Of a stretch of 27,653 nucleotides of DNA, positions 7,966 to 16,752 are shown piece after piece. The notes under the pieces are model-generated. The model worked only from the letters and a program-made list of their open reading frames with translations. It had not been told where the DNA came from and made no database searches. Origin of the DNA: CAYGYG01 sp964354155 (lineage in GTDB: Bacteria; Hydrothermota; Tepidihabitantia; SM23-42; CAYGYG01); contig CAYGYG010000035.1 in NCBI GenBank assembly GCA_964354155.1, positions 1 through 27,653 on the forward strand. Direction: 5' to 3'. The stretch's first letter is position 1. Every line of letters begins with the position of its first letter. The translations under genes and the position numbers were made by a program.

Positions 7966-9259
7966 TTTTGAAGACCTCACCTCTTTCCTCGAAATCCTTG
8001 AAATCGCCGAAGGAGGCAAAACCGGGATTGAGCAGAACGGTGTCGCCCGGCCGGGCCAGCGCGCGCGCGGCCTGCACCGCTGAGAGCAGATTCGGCACCA
8101 GTTCGTAGGCGGAGTAACCGTGGTCCCGGAAGTATTCGGCGATCTTTTCTCGGTTGGGGCCGATCAGGACCGCCCGGCGCGCTTCCTTGATTACGGCGTC
8201 AAGGTAGCTGTCGGCATCCAAGTTCTTCTCTTTGCCGCCCAGGATGACGATCTTGGGACCGGCGACGGCCGTCAGCGAAGCGATTGCTGCAGTTGGATTC
8301 GTGCACATGGAGTTATTGATGAACTTGACATCATCAATGATCGCAACCAGTTCCAGGCGGTGGGGCAGGCCGGGGAAGGAGCTGACGGCGGCCCGCGTCG
8401 TCTCGGGTGAGATCCCGAGGCTCGACGTTGCGGCGACTGCAGCCAGGATATTGCCTACGTTGTGCATGCCCGGCAACGTGATTTCAGCAGATTTGATAAC
8501 CGGCGTACCTCTGAAGAGGACGGTTTTGTTTTCGTAGTACGCGCCATCGACCTTGGTTCCGGTCGAGAACCAGACGACCTGGGAGCGAATTGACTGCACC
8601 CGGGCGCGAATGCGGTCGTCGTCATAGTTGATTACGGCAAAATCGTCCGGGGACTGATTCTGGAAGATGCGAAACTTGAGCATGGCGTACTCGTCGATCG
8701 ACTTGTGGCGGTCAAGGTGGTCGGGCGTGATATTGGTCAAGACGGCGACATGGGGCCGGAATTGGTCGACGCGCTCCAACTGGAATGTCGATATCTCGAT
8801 TGCGTAATACTCGTAGGGCGGCTCGAGCAGGGTTGCCGAGAAGGGTCGGCCCGGCGCCAGATTGCCGCCCAGAAAGCAGTTGCGGCCGGCCGCCCGGATG
8901 ATATGGGCAATGAGGGCGGTCGTGGTGCTCTTGCCGTTCGTCCCGGTGACCGCGATGATCGTACCGGTCACGTGCCGGTAGGTAAACTCGATCTCGTCGA
9001 TCAGCGGTAAGTTGGCCTGGCGAATGCGCTGGACGATATCTTTTGTTTCGCTCAAGCCCGGGCTGGTCACCACCTCGTCGAAACCTTCGATTTGGCGGTA
9101 CGGCTTGATCTTGTGCCCGTCGACCAGTTGTCGTAGCTCGGGGTCAATCGCGGCCGGCGATTTTTCCTCGTAGGCATACACCTCGACGCCTTGCTGGAGT
9201 AGGTACTTGACCACGTGCTTGGTGGCGCGACCCAGACCGAGAACTAAAACGCGTCTCAT
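7943..9259 (-). CDS. murD: UDP-N-acetylmuramoyl-L-alanine--D-glutamate ligase MurD
   Basis: MurD adds D-glutamate to UDP-MurNAc-L-Ala. The 438-residue protein has the nucleotide-binding start VLVLGLGRATKHV, the ATP loop GTNGKST (residues 106-112), TNITPDHLDRH and the PGLPHRLE region. The C-terminal substrate motif usually written NDSKATN reads NNSMCTN (315-321), so the lysine is replaced by methionine. The ATG at 9259 overlaps the mraY stop as ATGA and gives the normal N-terminus; the long upstream extension of the frame runs inside mraY and is not real. Confidence 0.95.
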   Translation of the reverse strand: MRRVLVLGLGRATKHVVKYLLQQGVEVYAYEEKSPAAIDPELRQLVDGHKIKPYRQIEGFDEVVTSPGLSETKDIVQRIRQANLPLIDEIEFTYRHVTGTIIAVTGTNGKSTTTALIAHIIRAAGRNCFLGGNLAPGRPFSATLLEPPYEYYAIEISTFQLERVDQFRPHVAVLTNITPDHLDRHKSIDEYAMLKFRIFQNQSPDDFAVINYDDDRIRARVQSIRSQVVWFSTGTKVDGAYYENKTVLFRGTPVIKSAEITLPGMHNVGNILAAVAATSSLGISPETTRAAVSSFPGLPHRLELVAIIDDVKFINNSMCTNPTAAIASLTAVAGPKIVILGGKEKNLDADSYLDAVIKEARRAVLIGPNREKIAEYFRDHGYSAYELVPNLLSAVQAARALARPGDTVLLNPGFASFGDFKDFEERGEVFKNAVRETR

Positions 9260-10344
9260 CGTATCTTCAAGGTTGAAAGGGCCAGCAGGACAAAGATGAT
9301 TTGCAGGATCCAGAAGCGCACCGTAATCTTGGGTTCGGCCCAGCCCTTGAGTTCGAAATGATGATGGAGCGGGGCCATGAGAAACAACCGCTTGCCTTTG
9401 GTTGCCTTGAAATAGACGATCTGCAGAACGACGCTTGCCGCCTCGAGGACAAATACTCCGCCGAACAGAATGAGGAGGAATTCTTGCTTGACCAGCACCG
9501 CGGTCGTGCCGATGAGCCCGCCCAAGGCCAGTGAACCGACATCGCCCATGAAGATCTGGGCCGGGTAAGCATTGAACCACAAGAAACCGAGCGCGGCGCC
9601 GAGCATGCCGGCAATGAAGATCGCCACCTCGCCGCCGTTGCTGACGAAGATGACATTCAAGTACTTACTCAGGCCGGCATGGCCTGAGACATAAGCCAGA
9701 ACGGCAAAGCCCGCGGCGGTCGCACCGACCAGTCCGATGGCCAGTCCGTCCAGTCCGTCCGAAAAATTGACGGCGTTGGAGGCGCCCACGATCACGATCG
9801 CCACGAAGACGGGGTAGAGAAAGCCGAAATCGATGATAATATTCTTCAGGAATATAAAATTGGTGCGCGTCGCGATTTCCGGTTCGACCGGCAGTAAATA
9901 AAGAATCAGGCCGACGATCAACCCATAGAGCCCTTGCCAGAACAACTTGGTTCTTTTGTTGAGGCCGCGCGGCTTCTGCTTGTAGATCTTGACGTAATCG
10001 TCGTACAGGCCGAGCGCTCCCAGCCAAACCGCGCCCAGGACGAGGATGAGGATATTCTGGTTTGACAGATCGGCCAGCAGCAAGACCGGAACGAGAATGG
10101 CCAGGATGATCAGGACACCGCCCATTGCTGGGGTACCGGCCTTCTGCTTATGCCGTTGCGGCACTTCCTCGCGAATGGTCTGGCCGATGCGCCGGCGGGT
10201 TAGGAGCCGGATGACCGCCGGCCCGAATACGATTGCAAAGACGATGGCCAGCACCGCGACGTAGGCGGCCCGGAAAGTAATATAACCGAAGAGTCGCAGC
10301 GGGCTGAACAAATCCTTCAGGGGATGGAGCAGAAGGTAGAGCAC
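9256..10344 (-). CDS. mraY: Phospho-MurNAc-pentapeptide transferase MraY
   Basis: MraY moves phospho-MurNAc-pentapeptide from UDP to undecaprenyl phosphate, making lipid I. The 362-residue protein has about ten membrane helices. Conserved loops are LYDDYVKIYKQKPRGL, NFSDGLDGLAIG, IFMGDVGSLALGG and the histidine cluster APLHHHFELKGW. The GTG start at 10344 shares one base with the murF stop (TAGTG) and has GGGAGG 6 bases upstream. It ends in an ATGA overlap with murD. Confidence 0.98.
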   Translation of the reverse strand: MLYLLLHPLKDLFSPLRLFGYITFRAAYVAVLAIVFAIVFGPAVIRLLTRRRIGQTIREEVPQRHKQKAGTPAMGGVLIILAILVPVLLLADLSNQNILILVLGAVWLGALGLYDDYVKIYKQKPRGLNKRTKLFWQGLYGLIVGLILYLLPVEPEIATRTNFIFLKNIIIDFGFLYPVFVAIVIVGASNAVNFSDGLDGLAIGLVGATAAGFAVLAYVSGHAGLSKYLNVIFVSNGGEVAIFIAGMLGAALGFLWFNAYPAQIFMGDVGSLALGGLIGTTAVLVKQEFLLILFGGVFVLEAASVVLQIVYFKATKGKRLFLMAPLHHHFELKGWAEPKITVRFWILQIIFVLLALSTLKIR

Positions 10345-11669
10345 TAGGTGCCTCCCTGGTCTTTGATGTAAGAGACGACCGGCGCGACCAGCTCTTCGAA
10401 CTTGAGTGCCCGCGAAGCCTTGAAAAGGATGCCGTCCCCGGGCCGGATCTGCCGGGTGATGAAGTCGATTGCCTGGTCACGCGCCGCGAAATGATTACCG
10501 CCGTAGAGCTTGGCCTGATCCCCGACGGTGACCAGGATGTCGACGTGCCGGCCGGCGAATTCGCCAACCCTCTTATGCATGATGACGGACGATTTGCCAA
10601 GCTCGAGCATGTCGCCCAGCACCGCCAGCTTGCGCCGTTTGAGGTGCCCCATGAAGCGCAGGGCCTCCTTCATCGAGTTGGGATTCGCGTTGTAACAGTC
10701 GTTGAGAATAAAGTAGGGACCGATCGTTACCGGCTCGAGGCGCATGGCCGCGGGCTTGATGCTCTCAATCACCGGTTGTTGAACGGCGTAAGGGGTGCCC
10801 AGCTCCTGCGTGGTGGCGATGGCACCGACGATATTCTCGATGTTGCTGCGCCCCAAAAGCCCGGTACGGTAGAAATTCTTGCCGACGTAGAAAGTGCTGC
10901 CGGACTCATCCATTACAGTTCGGGCCGCATGGTAGCGGCCGTTGCGGTGCAGTGAAAAAGTGACCACGGTGCAGTTGGTCCACACGCCCTTTATGGTGGC
11001 ATTGACAACCGCCTTGCCTTCCGGCGGCAGGTTGCGGACTAAAGCCAGCTTCTCCTTGACCAGGTCATTGCGGGTTTCGAACCCGGCAAGATGACCATAG
11101 CCGATGTTGGTCAGGACGCCGATATCGGGCTCGGCAATCCGGCACAGATAATCGATTTCGCCCGGATGATTGGTCCCCATTTCGAGCACGCAGTACCGCG
11201 TTTCCGGCGCCAGGCGCAGCAGGGTCAGGGGCAGTCCGATCTGGTTGTTCAGGGTACCCTCGGTCATTACCGTTTTCGCCTGCCCCTGCATGATGTCGCC
11301 AATGAGGTTCTTGGTCGTGGTCTTCCCGTTGGTCCCGGTGATCGCGATGACCGTGGGCGCGAATCTCCGACGGTAGAAGTTGGCCAGCACACCAAGGGCC
11401 TTGATGGTATCGGCGACCACGATCTGCCGGGCGACGTCCTTGATTTCTCTTTCAACCACGACACCGGTACCACTCTTCTCATATGCCTGCCGGGCGAAGT
11501 CGTGTCCGTCATAGTTGGGGCCTTTTAGGGCGAAGAAAAGCTGTCCCGGTCGGGCCTGACGCGAATCAGTGGTGACCGCACCGATCGTATCCACGACGGT
11601 TCGTAGACCGCAGTCAGGCCCGATCAACCGACCCTGTAAGACGGAGGCGATTTCGCTCAACTTAAACAT
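10344..11669 (-). CDS. murF: UDP-MurNAc-tripeptide--D-alanyl-D-alanine ligase MurF
   Basis: MurF attaches D-Ala-D-Ala to the UDP-MurNAc-tripeptide, completing the pentapeptide. The 441-residue protein has the N-terminal motif TDSRQARPGQLFFAL, the ATP loop GTNGKTT (residues 112-118), an ENIVGA segment and NDCYNANPNSMKEAL in the C-terminal half. The ATG at 11669 overlaps the end of murE by 13 bases and has GAGG about 10 bases upstream. No ddl gene lies in this cluster, so D-Ala-D-Ala must be made by a gene elsewhere. Confidence 0.97.
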   Translation of the reverse strand: MFKLSEIASVLQGRLIGPDCGLRTVVDTIGAVTTDSRQARPGQLFFALKGPNYDGHDFARQAYEKSGTGVVVEREIKDVARQIVVADTIKALGVLANFYRRRFAPTVIAITGTNGKTTTKNLIGDIMQGQAKTVMTEGTLNNQIGLPLTLLRLAPETRYCVLEMGTNHPGEIDYLCRIAEPDIGVLTNIGYGHLAGFETRNDLVKEKLALVRNLPPEGKAVVNATIKGVWTNCTVVTFSLHRNGRYHAARTVMDESGSTFYVGKNFYRTGLLGRSNIENIVGAIATTQELGTPYAVQQPVIESIKPAAMRLEPVTIGPYFILNDCYNANPNSMKEALRFMGHLKRRKLAVLGDMLELGKSSVIMHKRVGEFAGRHVDILVTVGDQAKLYGGNHFAARDQAIDFITRQIRPGDGILFKASRALKFEELVAPVVSYIKDQGGT

Positions 11670-13129
11670 TGCTGGGCAACCTCAAAATCATCGAAGTGAT
11701 TCACTTGATCTTTCACGATCTGATAGTTCTCATGTCCCTTGCCGGCGATGACCACGCTATCCTGGGGCCGGGCGGTTTCGATCGCGGCGCAAATCGCGTC
11801 GCGACGCCCGGAGACGGTCTGGTAGTTGTTTTTGTCCAGACCCCGAACGATGTCCTTGATGATCGCTTCGGGTGCTTCATTCCGGGGGTTATCCGACGTC
11901 ACAAAAGCGAAATCAGCAAGCTCGGTGGCCACGCGGCCCATGAGCGGCCGTTTACCCCGGTCACGGTTGCCGCCGCAGCCGAAAACGACGATGACCCGGC
12001 CTCGGGTAAACTCGCGCACCGCGGTTAGAACATTCTTCAGGGCGTCGTCGGTGTGGGCATAATCGATAAATACCGATAGCCCTTTCTGATTCGGCACCGG
12101 CATGAGCCGGCCCGGTACCGACGTCAAGTTCGCAATGCCGCCCAGGATGGCGTCGGGGCGGACACCAAGTGCCACCGCGGCGCCGAAGGAAGCCATGGTG
12201 TTGTAAACGTTGTGCCGGCCGAGCAGAGTCGTCTCGATCCGGTATGACTGGGCCCCGTGGTGGAGCGTGAAGTCTGTCTTTAAGTTGGTCACGGCATCGA
12301 TGTCGGCGCGAATCAACGACGCCTGGTCAACGTGCGGGTAGGATGTCTTGAGGCCGTAGCCGGACTTCGGGCCGCCAAAGAGCCTCTCGATGTCCTGGGC
12401 CATGACGTCGTCCAGATTATAGACTACGCCGCCGCCCGGCTTTACCAGTTTGAGCATCTCGAGCTTCGCGTTCTTATAGTCGTCGAAGGTGGGGTGGAAA
12501 TCGAGATGGTCACGGGTGAGATTCGTGTAGACCGCCGCCGCGAGCGTGACTTCGGCGACCCGGTGCAGGGCGAGCGCATGGGATGACACCTCCATTACCG
12601 CGTGCGTCAGGCCGTTGCTGACCATCTCATCAAAGAGCGTGAAAAGGTCAAGGCTCTCCGGGGTAGTATTCTTGGCCACGATCGTTCGGCGGCCCAGATC
12701 GTGGGCGATGGTGCCGATCAAGCCGCAACGGTGTCCGCCGGCGCACAGCATCGACCGGAGCAGGTAGGAAACGGTTGTTTTGCCGTTAGTGCCGGTGACG
12801 CCGACGACGCAGAGCTTGGTGAGCGGGTCGTCAAGGAAGCGGCGCGCGACCCGGCCCAAAACCCGGCGCGGCTCGTCGACCCGGATCAGCGGAACCTTGA
12901 TCTTATGCGTGTAGCCCAGGTCGGTCACCACCGCAAGGGCACCTTTGCTCACCGCTTCTTCGATGTAGACCCGGCCATCGTGGCTTGATCCCTGGAGCGC
13001 GAAGAAGATGAATCCGGGGCCGACACTTCTCGAATTGTAGGCAAGACCCTGTGCCTGGCCGGGCCAGGGCCGGGGCGGTGTCGATTCGCCCGCGATGTCC
13101 TTAAACAATTCCTCAAGGCTTCTTGGCAT
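11657..13129 (-). CDS. murE: UDP-MurNAc-tripeptide synthetase MurE (probably meso-DAP-adding)
   Basis: MurE adds the third amino acid of the stem peptide. The 490-residue protein has the substrate motif NSRSVGPGFIFFAL, the ATP loop GTNGKTT (residues 113-119), EVSSHAL, and YTNLTRDHLDFH. The C-terminal motif DNPR (413-416, followed by NEAP) is the known marker of enzymes that use meso-diaminopimelate rather than lysine. This predicts DAP-type peptidoglycan. The ATG at 13129 begins 17 bases before the ftsI stop; the upstream extension of the frame lies inside ftsI and is not real. Confidence 0.96.
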   Translation of the reverse strand: MPRSLEELFKDIAGESTPPRPWPGQAQGLAYNSRSVGPGFIFFALQGSSHDGRVYIEEAVSKGALAVVTDLGYTHKIKVPLIRVDEPRRVLGRVARRFLDDPLTKLCVVGVTGTNGKTTVSYLLRSMLCAGGHRCGLIGTIAHDLGRRTIVAKNTTPESLDLFTLFDEMVSNGLTHAVMEVSSHALALHRVAEVTLAAAVYTNLTRDHLDFHPTFDDYKNAKLEMLKLVKPGGGVVYNLDDVMAQDIERLFGGPKSGYGLKTSYPHVDQASLIRADIDAVTNLKTDFTLHHGAQSYRIETTLLGRHNVYNTMASFGAAVALGVRPDAILGGIANLTSVPGRLMPVPNQKGLSVFIDYAHTDDALKNVLTAVREFTRGRVIVVFGCGGNRDRGKRPLMGRVATELADFAFVTSDNPRNEAPEAIIKDIVRGLDKNNYQTVSGRRDAICAAIETARPQDSVVIAGKGHENYQIVKDQVNHFDDFEVAQQCLS

Positions 13130-14750
13130 AGAATCGATAGTTGTACTTGGGCAGATTGATGATGCGCCGGGCGGCTCGTCCGAATACCGGTGCGCAAAGG
13201 TCGCTGGCCCATTTCCCTTTCTTGGGCTCGTCAAGAACGATGACGACGAGCAGGCTCGGTGCCGACGCGGGCAGGAAGCCGACAAAGGAGGCGGTGATCC
13301 GGTCATGCGAGTATTCACCGTTGAACGCCTTCTGGGCGGTTCCGGTCTTGCCCGCAATACTGACTTCGTCGAGCTTGGCTTTGATGCCGGTGCCGTGGTC
13401 GATGACGCCGCGCATGATCTCGACCAAGCGGGCCGCCAGTTCCTTGGGGACGGCCTGACGCATCATTCTTGGCTCGGTGCGCATCACGGTTTTGTCGTCT
13501 TTTTTGATTTCTTTGATGATGTAGGGCTGATACATTTGGCCGCCGTTGGCGATGGCGGCATACGCCTGGGCTAACTGCAGAACCGTGGTGGTTGTGCCCT
13601 GGCCGAAACAGATGTTGGCAAACCGGATATTGCTGGTCCTGTTAGATACGCTGAAGTTGCCCCTGGCTTCACCGGGTAGTTCGATGCCGGTGCGCTCGCC
13701 AAAACCGAGATTGCGCGCGAGCAGGGCGAATTGCTTCTTGTCCAGGGTTTTCGAGATCTTGACGACGCCGACGTTGCTGGAATAGCCGAACGTCTCTTTG
13801 AAACTGAGAATGCCGTAATCCCTGAAATCGTTGATGGTGTAGCCGCCGTACTTGATATTGCCGCCGCGGGCATCAATCATGTCAGTCTCTTTCCAGCCCT
13901 TGTTGATGGCCGCGCCCGCGGTCACAATTTTGAAAGTCGAACCCGGCTCGAATTCGTCGGTGATGACGATATTGCGCCAGGGCTGCCCCGGACTAATGTT
14001 GACCATCGCCAATATTTCGCCGGTCCTCGGATCAAGGGCCAGAGCCAGGCCCGTGGTTGCTTCGCACTTGGCAACCTGGTTTTTGATTTCTTCGTACAGA
14101 ATTTCCTGCAGGTCGAGGTCGATCGTAAGGTAGACGCCCATCCCCGGCTTAGGTTCCTGGCTGGGGTAGCGATGATAAGGGAAGCCTTCGCCGGACGGCC
14201 GCTTCTGGAATACCCGGTAGCCCTTTTCACCTTTCAGGAGGTCGTTGAGTTCGTATTCCAGACCCTCGGTGCCCTGGTTGTCGCTGTTCACCTTGCCGAC
14301 CATGCCGGCAAACATGTCGCCGAAGGGATAGATTCGTTTCATGTCGTCTTCGATAAAAACACCGAAGATGTTGAGTTGTTCGATTTTCTCCTTGTCGCTG
14401 CGATCGAACTTGCGCTTGAGCCAGAAGAAGGTCTTGTCATCGAATTTGCGGACGAGCTCCGGGCGGGCGCCGAATCCGGCCTGGGCCAGCTGACGTGCCG
14501 CCTTGTCCTTGTTCTTGACGTATTTCGGCAGGACGTAGGCGGAATAGCAGTGGGCGCTGGCGGCAAGCAGCCGGCCTGAAGCGTCATAGAGATCCCCGCG
14601 CTTGGGCAGAAGCTCGACTTTTTTCTTGTGCTGGATCAGGGCCAGGGAACGGAAATGCCCGTACTTCACAATCTGGAGATAGAATAAGAAGGCCAGCATC
14701 AGAAGCCAGACCCCGGTGAAACCAAAGTTCAGGAGGCCGATTCTCTTCAT
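13113..14750 (-). CDS. ftsI: Septal transpeptidase FtsI (class B penicillin-binding protein)
   Basis: FtsI cross-links septal peptidoglycan as partner of FtsW. Of 545 residues, 8-27 form the membrane anchor. The dimerisation region with RGDLYDASGRLLAAS follows, and the transpeptidase domain has STFK (271-274, catalytic Ser271), SSN (324-326) and KTGT (468-471). There is no C-terminal PASTA domain, unlike SpoVD or PBP2x types. The start ATG overlaps the ftsL stop (ATGA). The gene is complete and in the usual place. Confidence 0.96.
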   Translation of the reverse strand: MKRIGLLNFGFTGVWLLMLAFLFYLQIVKYGHFRSLALIQHKKKVELLPKRGDLYDASGRLLAASAHCYSAYVLPKYVKNKDKAARQLAQAGFGARPELVRKFDDKTFFWLKRKFDRSDKEKIEQLNIFGVFIEDDMKRIYPFGDMFAGMVGKVNSDNQGTEGLEYELNDLLKGEKGYRVFQKRPSGEGFPYHRYPSQEPKPGMGVYLTIDLDLQEILYEEIKNQVAKCEATTGLALALDPRTGEILAMVNISPGQPWRNIVITDEFEPGSTFKIVTAGAAINKGWKETDMIDARGGNIKYGGYTINDFRDYGILSFKETFGYSSNVGVVKISKTLDKKQFALLARNLGFGERTGIELPGEARGNFSVSNRTSNIRFANICFGQGTTTTVLQLAQAYAAIANGGQMYQPYIIKEIKKDDKTVMRTEPRMMRQAVPKELAARLVEIMRGVIDHGTGIKAKLDEVSIAGKTGTAQKAFNGEYSHDRITASFVGFLPASAPSLLVVIVLDEPKKGKWASDLCAPVFGRAARRIINLPKYNYRFYAKKP

Positions 14751-14998
14751 GGCTCGCTTCGGTTGACCAGGTCGGCATCGGTAACATGCCTCATGCCCAT
14801 TTCCAGCGCCTTCTGTTCAACGCGGGGCAGCGTTGAGTACGACTCGACCAGGGCAATCTGTTGTTGTTTTTCATCAACCATCTGGGTGCGCGTCGCGTTG
14901 AGCTTGTTGACCTCGTTGACCAGTTTCAAGGCCGTGCTCTCGTTCCAGACATAGAGAAAGAGGATCAGGATGATCGAGGCGACGATAAGCAGTTTCAT
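14747..14998 (-). CDS. ftsL: FtsL-like septum protein
   Basis: The 83-residue protein has a hydrophobic helix (residues 3-18), then a heptad-like charged stretch (LKLVNEVNKLNATRTQMVDE) suited to a coiled coil. This is the FtsL/DivIC plan, in which the protein pairs with FtsQ and FtsB to activate FtsWI. Sequence similarity is weak across the family, so the call rests on topology and on position between rsmH and ftsI. The ATG lies one base after the frameshifted rsmH stop at 15000, with GAGGA just upstream. Confidence 0.8.
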   Translation of the reverse strand: MKLLIVASIILILFLYVWNESTALKLVNEVNKLNATRTQMVDEKQQQIALVESYSTLPRVEQKALEMGMRHVTDADLVNRSEP

Positions 14999-14999
14999 C

Positions 15000-15868
15000 T
15001 CATATCCTCGCGGCGGCCCTCAGCTTGGCGCTGCGTGCTCTCATATTCCGGCCGACCTCGGCCTCTTCGGGACGGACGACTTTCTTGGTCAAAACGCAAA
15101 ATGCTCCCTCGAGCGCTTTCTGGCGCATGAAATTTTTCACGATTCTGTCTTCCAGCGAGTGATAGGAAATCACCACGAGGCGTCCTTTTTTTTTAATAGG
15201 CGGGCCGATGCCTCAAGGCCTTGGCTTAAGTTCCCAAGTTCATCATTGACTGCGATACGCAGGGCCTGAAAGACCTGGGCCAGGTTTTTCTTCAAATACC
15301 GCCTGGGGACCGCCTGGGCGACGAGCCTCTGCAAATCACCCGTTGTCTTGAGTTGGTGTTTCTGGCGGTCGATGAGCCAGGCGATCTTGCCGGGGTTATG
15401 GACTTCGCCGAGATCCTTGAGGATTTCCCGTATCGTTTCGTAGTTTCCATTCCGCACCAGCCGGGCGGCATCCTGGGGTTGAGCCGGGTCCATGCGCATG
15501 TCCAACGGTCCATCGGTGTCGTAGGAGAATCCCCGCGTCGCAGTGGTCAGCTGGTGCAGAGAAACCCCCAGGTCAAAGATGATTCCGTCGACTTCGTTCG
15601 CGCCGAGCTCGGCAAGCACCGTATCGAGGTGCCGGAAATTACTTAAGACCAACTGCAACCGGGGGCCGATATGATCCAGGCGGCGGCGGGCGAATTGGAT
15701 TGCTTCCGGATCGGCATCGAGGCCGATGAAACGGGCGGCTGGGGCTATTTCGGCAAGGGCAGCCAGATGGCCGCCGCCGCCCACGGTGCAGTCGACATAG
15801 ACGCCCGCATCGTGCAGGTTGAGGTAGTGCAGCACTTCGTTGACCATCACCGGGTTATGGAAGGTCAT
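15000..15868 (-). CDS. rsmH: 16S rRNA m4C1402 methyltransferase RsmH, with apparent -1 frameshift
   Basis: RsmH (MraW) methylates N4 of C1402 in 16S rRNA. The N-terminus (FHNPVMVNEVLHYL), the SAM loop DCTVGGGGH and FDLGVS are typical. The first frame ends at TGA 15170-15172, shortly after LLKKKD. The next frame continues perfectly with GRLVVISYHSLEDRIV and ends RARSAKLRAAARI at 15000. The switch lies in a run of nine A on the coding strand (about 15185-15193); ten A would restore one frame of about 289 residues, the normal length. The zero-frame codons AAA AAG preceded by A form the heptamer A AAA AAG, the same slippery site as dnaX. A base-calling error, polymerase slippage, true -1 frameshifting or a recent mutation would all fit. 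Confidence 0.85.
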
Positions 15869-15911
15869 CTCGACCTCGCTCAGGGCTTTCTGGATGGTCC
15901 CGGTGATTCGC

Positions 15912-16253
15912 TTAGGCGCGGTGCGCGAAGCTTTTCATTGCGGCGCGGCGCGAAGGATAGATCTCAAACGGATAGAATCCGTAAAGCCTGAGAATGTCGT
16001 ACAGGTATGTGGAAACATTGACCAGTTTGATGTCGCCGCTGTAGTCCTGGAACCGTTTTTGCCACTCGATGAGTTCACCGACTACCTTGTAGTTCATATG
16101 CTCGACCTTGGAAAGGTCAAGCACAACACTGGTCTGACCGTCCTCGAGAAGCTTCCTGAGCCGCGATTCGAAGGTCTTGAATTCTGCCTCGTCCATTTCG
16201 CCGCAGAGCGACAGGAAGACGACCTTATTCTCTTCAAGTTGCATCACCTTCAT
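15912..16253 (-). CDS. STAS-domain (anti-sigma-factor-antagonist-like) protein inside the dcw cluster
   Basis: The protein of about 113 residues is a single STAS domain. It begins with beta strands (KVVFLSLCGEMD) and has the core VVLDLSKVEHMNYKVVGEL. In SpoIIAA and RsbV the equivalent loop is a DS(S/T)G-type motif whose serine or threonine is phosphorylated. Here it reads MNYKVVG, so the usual site is absent. The ribosome-binding site AAGGAGG (16258-16264) favours the second ATG at 16253. The start lies inside the end of mraZ (20-base overlap), so it is co-translated with mraZ and precedes rsmH by 43 bases. No kinase partner is nearby. A structural or scaffolding role is an alternative to sigma control. 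Confidence 0.8.
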   Translation of the reverse strand: MKVMQLEENKVVFLSLCGEMDEAEFKTFESRLRKLLEDGQTSVVLDLSKVEHMNYKVVGELIEWQKRFQDYSGDIKLVNVSTYLYDILRLYGFYPFEIYPSRRAAMKSFAHRA

Positions 16254-16716
16254 CATGCCTCCTTAGTTTCAGTATGTCCTCGGCATCCGCCGGGAAGGTC
16301 TTGCGGATTTCGTCTTGGAACCGCCGGAAGTTCTCGATGGACCAGATGGTGAAGTGGTCAATTTCACCAGTAATGACAACTTCTTTCTCGATACCTGCAT
16401 ATTTAAGGAGCCAGTCCGGGACAAGCAGTCTTCCTTGGCCATCGATTTTGTCTTCTTTGATGCTGAATGTATAATGACGGCGGTAACGTCGCGCCTGAAT
16501 CTTGTTAAAGGGTAGGGGCAACAACTCTTTGTCTTCGAAATCCTCCCACTTGGTCAATGGGTATACGCCGATGCTGCTGTCATGACCTTCGGTCATGATG
16601 ACGTCACCGTTCGACAGCGTCACGAGAATCTGACGAAAACGGCTCGGTATCGAAAGCCGGCTTCGATCATCAAGCGTATGCTCGAAAAAACCGCGAAAGC
16701 GTGGTTCGTGTCCCAT
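16234..16716 (-). CDS. mraZ: Transcriptional regulator MraZ
   Basis: MraZ is a ring-forming DNA-binding protein that regulates its own dcw operon. The 160-residue protein has two SpoVT/AbrB-like halves marked by HTLDDRSRLSIPSRFR and DGQGRLLVPDWL. The ATG at 16716 gives the normal N-terminus. A TTG twelve codons upstream lies inside the -35 box and is rejected. No Shine-Dalgarno is present, and the promoter -10 ends only 8 bases before this ATG, so the transcript is nearly or fully leaderless. It is the first gene of a 16-gene operon. Confidence 0.95.
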   Translation of the reverse strand: MGHEPRFRGFFEHTLDDRSRLSIPSRFRQILVTLSNGDVIMTEGHDSSIGVYPLTKWEDFEDKELLPLPFNKIQARRYRRHYTFSIKEDKIDGQGRLLVPDWLLKYAGIEKEVVITGEIDHFTIWSIENFRRFQDEIRKTFPADAEDILKLRRHDEGDAT

Positions 16717-16752
16717 CCTGTCCCATTTTATCCCCAATGCGTCGATTGTCAA
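16712..16752 (-). promoter_or_regulatory. mraZ/dcw promoter with three TGGG boxes (probable MraZ operator)
   Basis: On the minus strand TTGACA (16752-16747), a 16-base spacer and TAAAAT (16730-16725) form a near-consensus sigma-70-type promoter. Three TGGG boxes (complements of 16733-16736, 16722-16725 and 16712-16715) are spaced 11 and 10 bases apart. Known MraZ sites are TGGGN repeats with about a 10-base period, so autoregulation is a natural reading. The boxes cover the -10, the start site and the first two codons, a position expected to repress. Confidence 0.8.

Noticed and set aside
16717..16752. TTG start giving MraZ 12 extra residues
   Set aside because: The codons lie in the -35 and spacer of the operon promoter, and the family N-terminus begins at the ATG at 16716.
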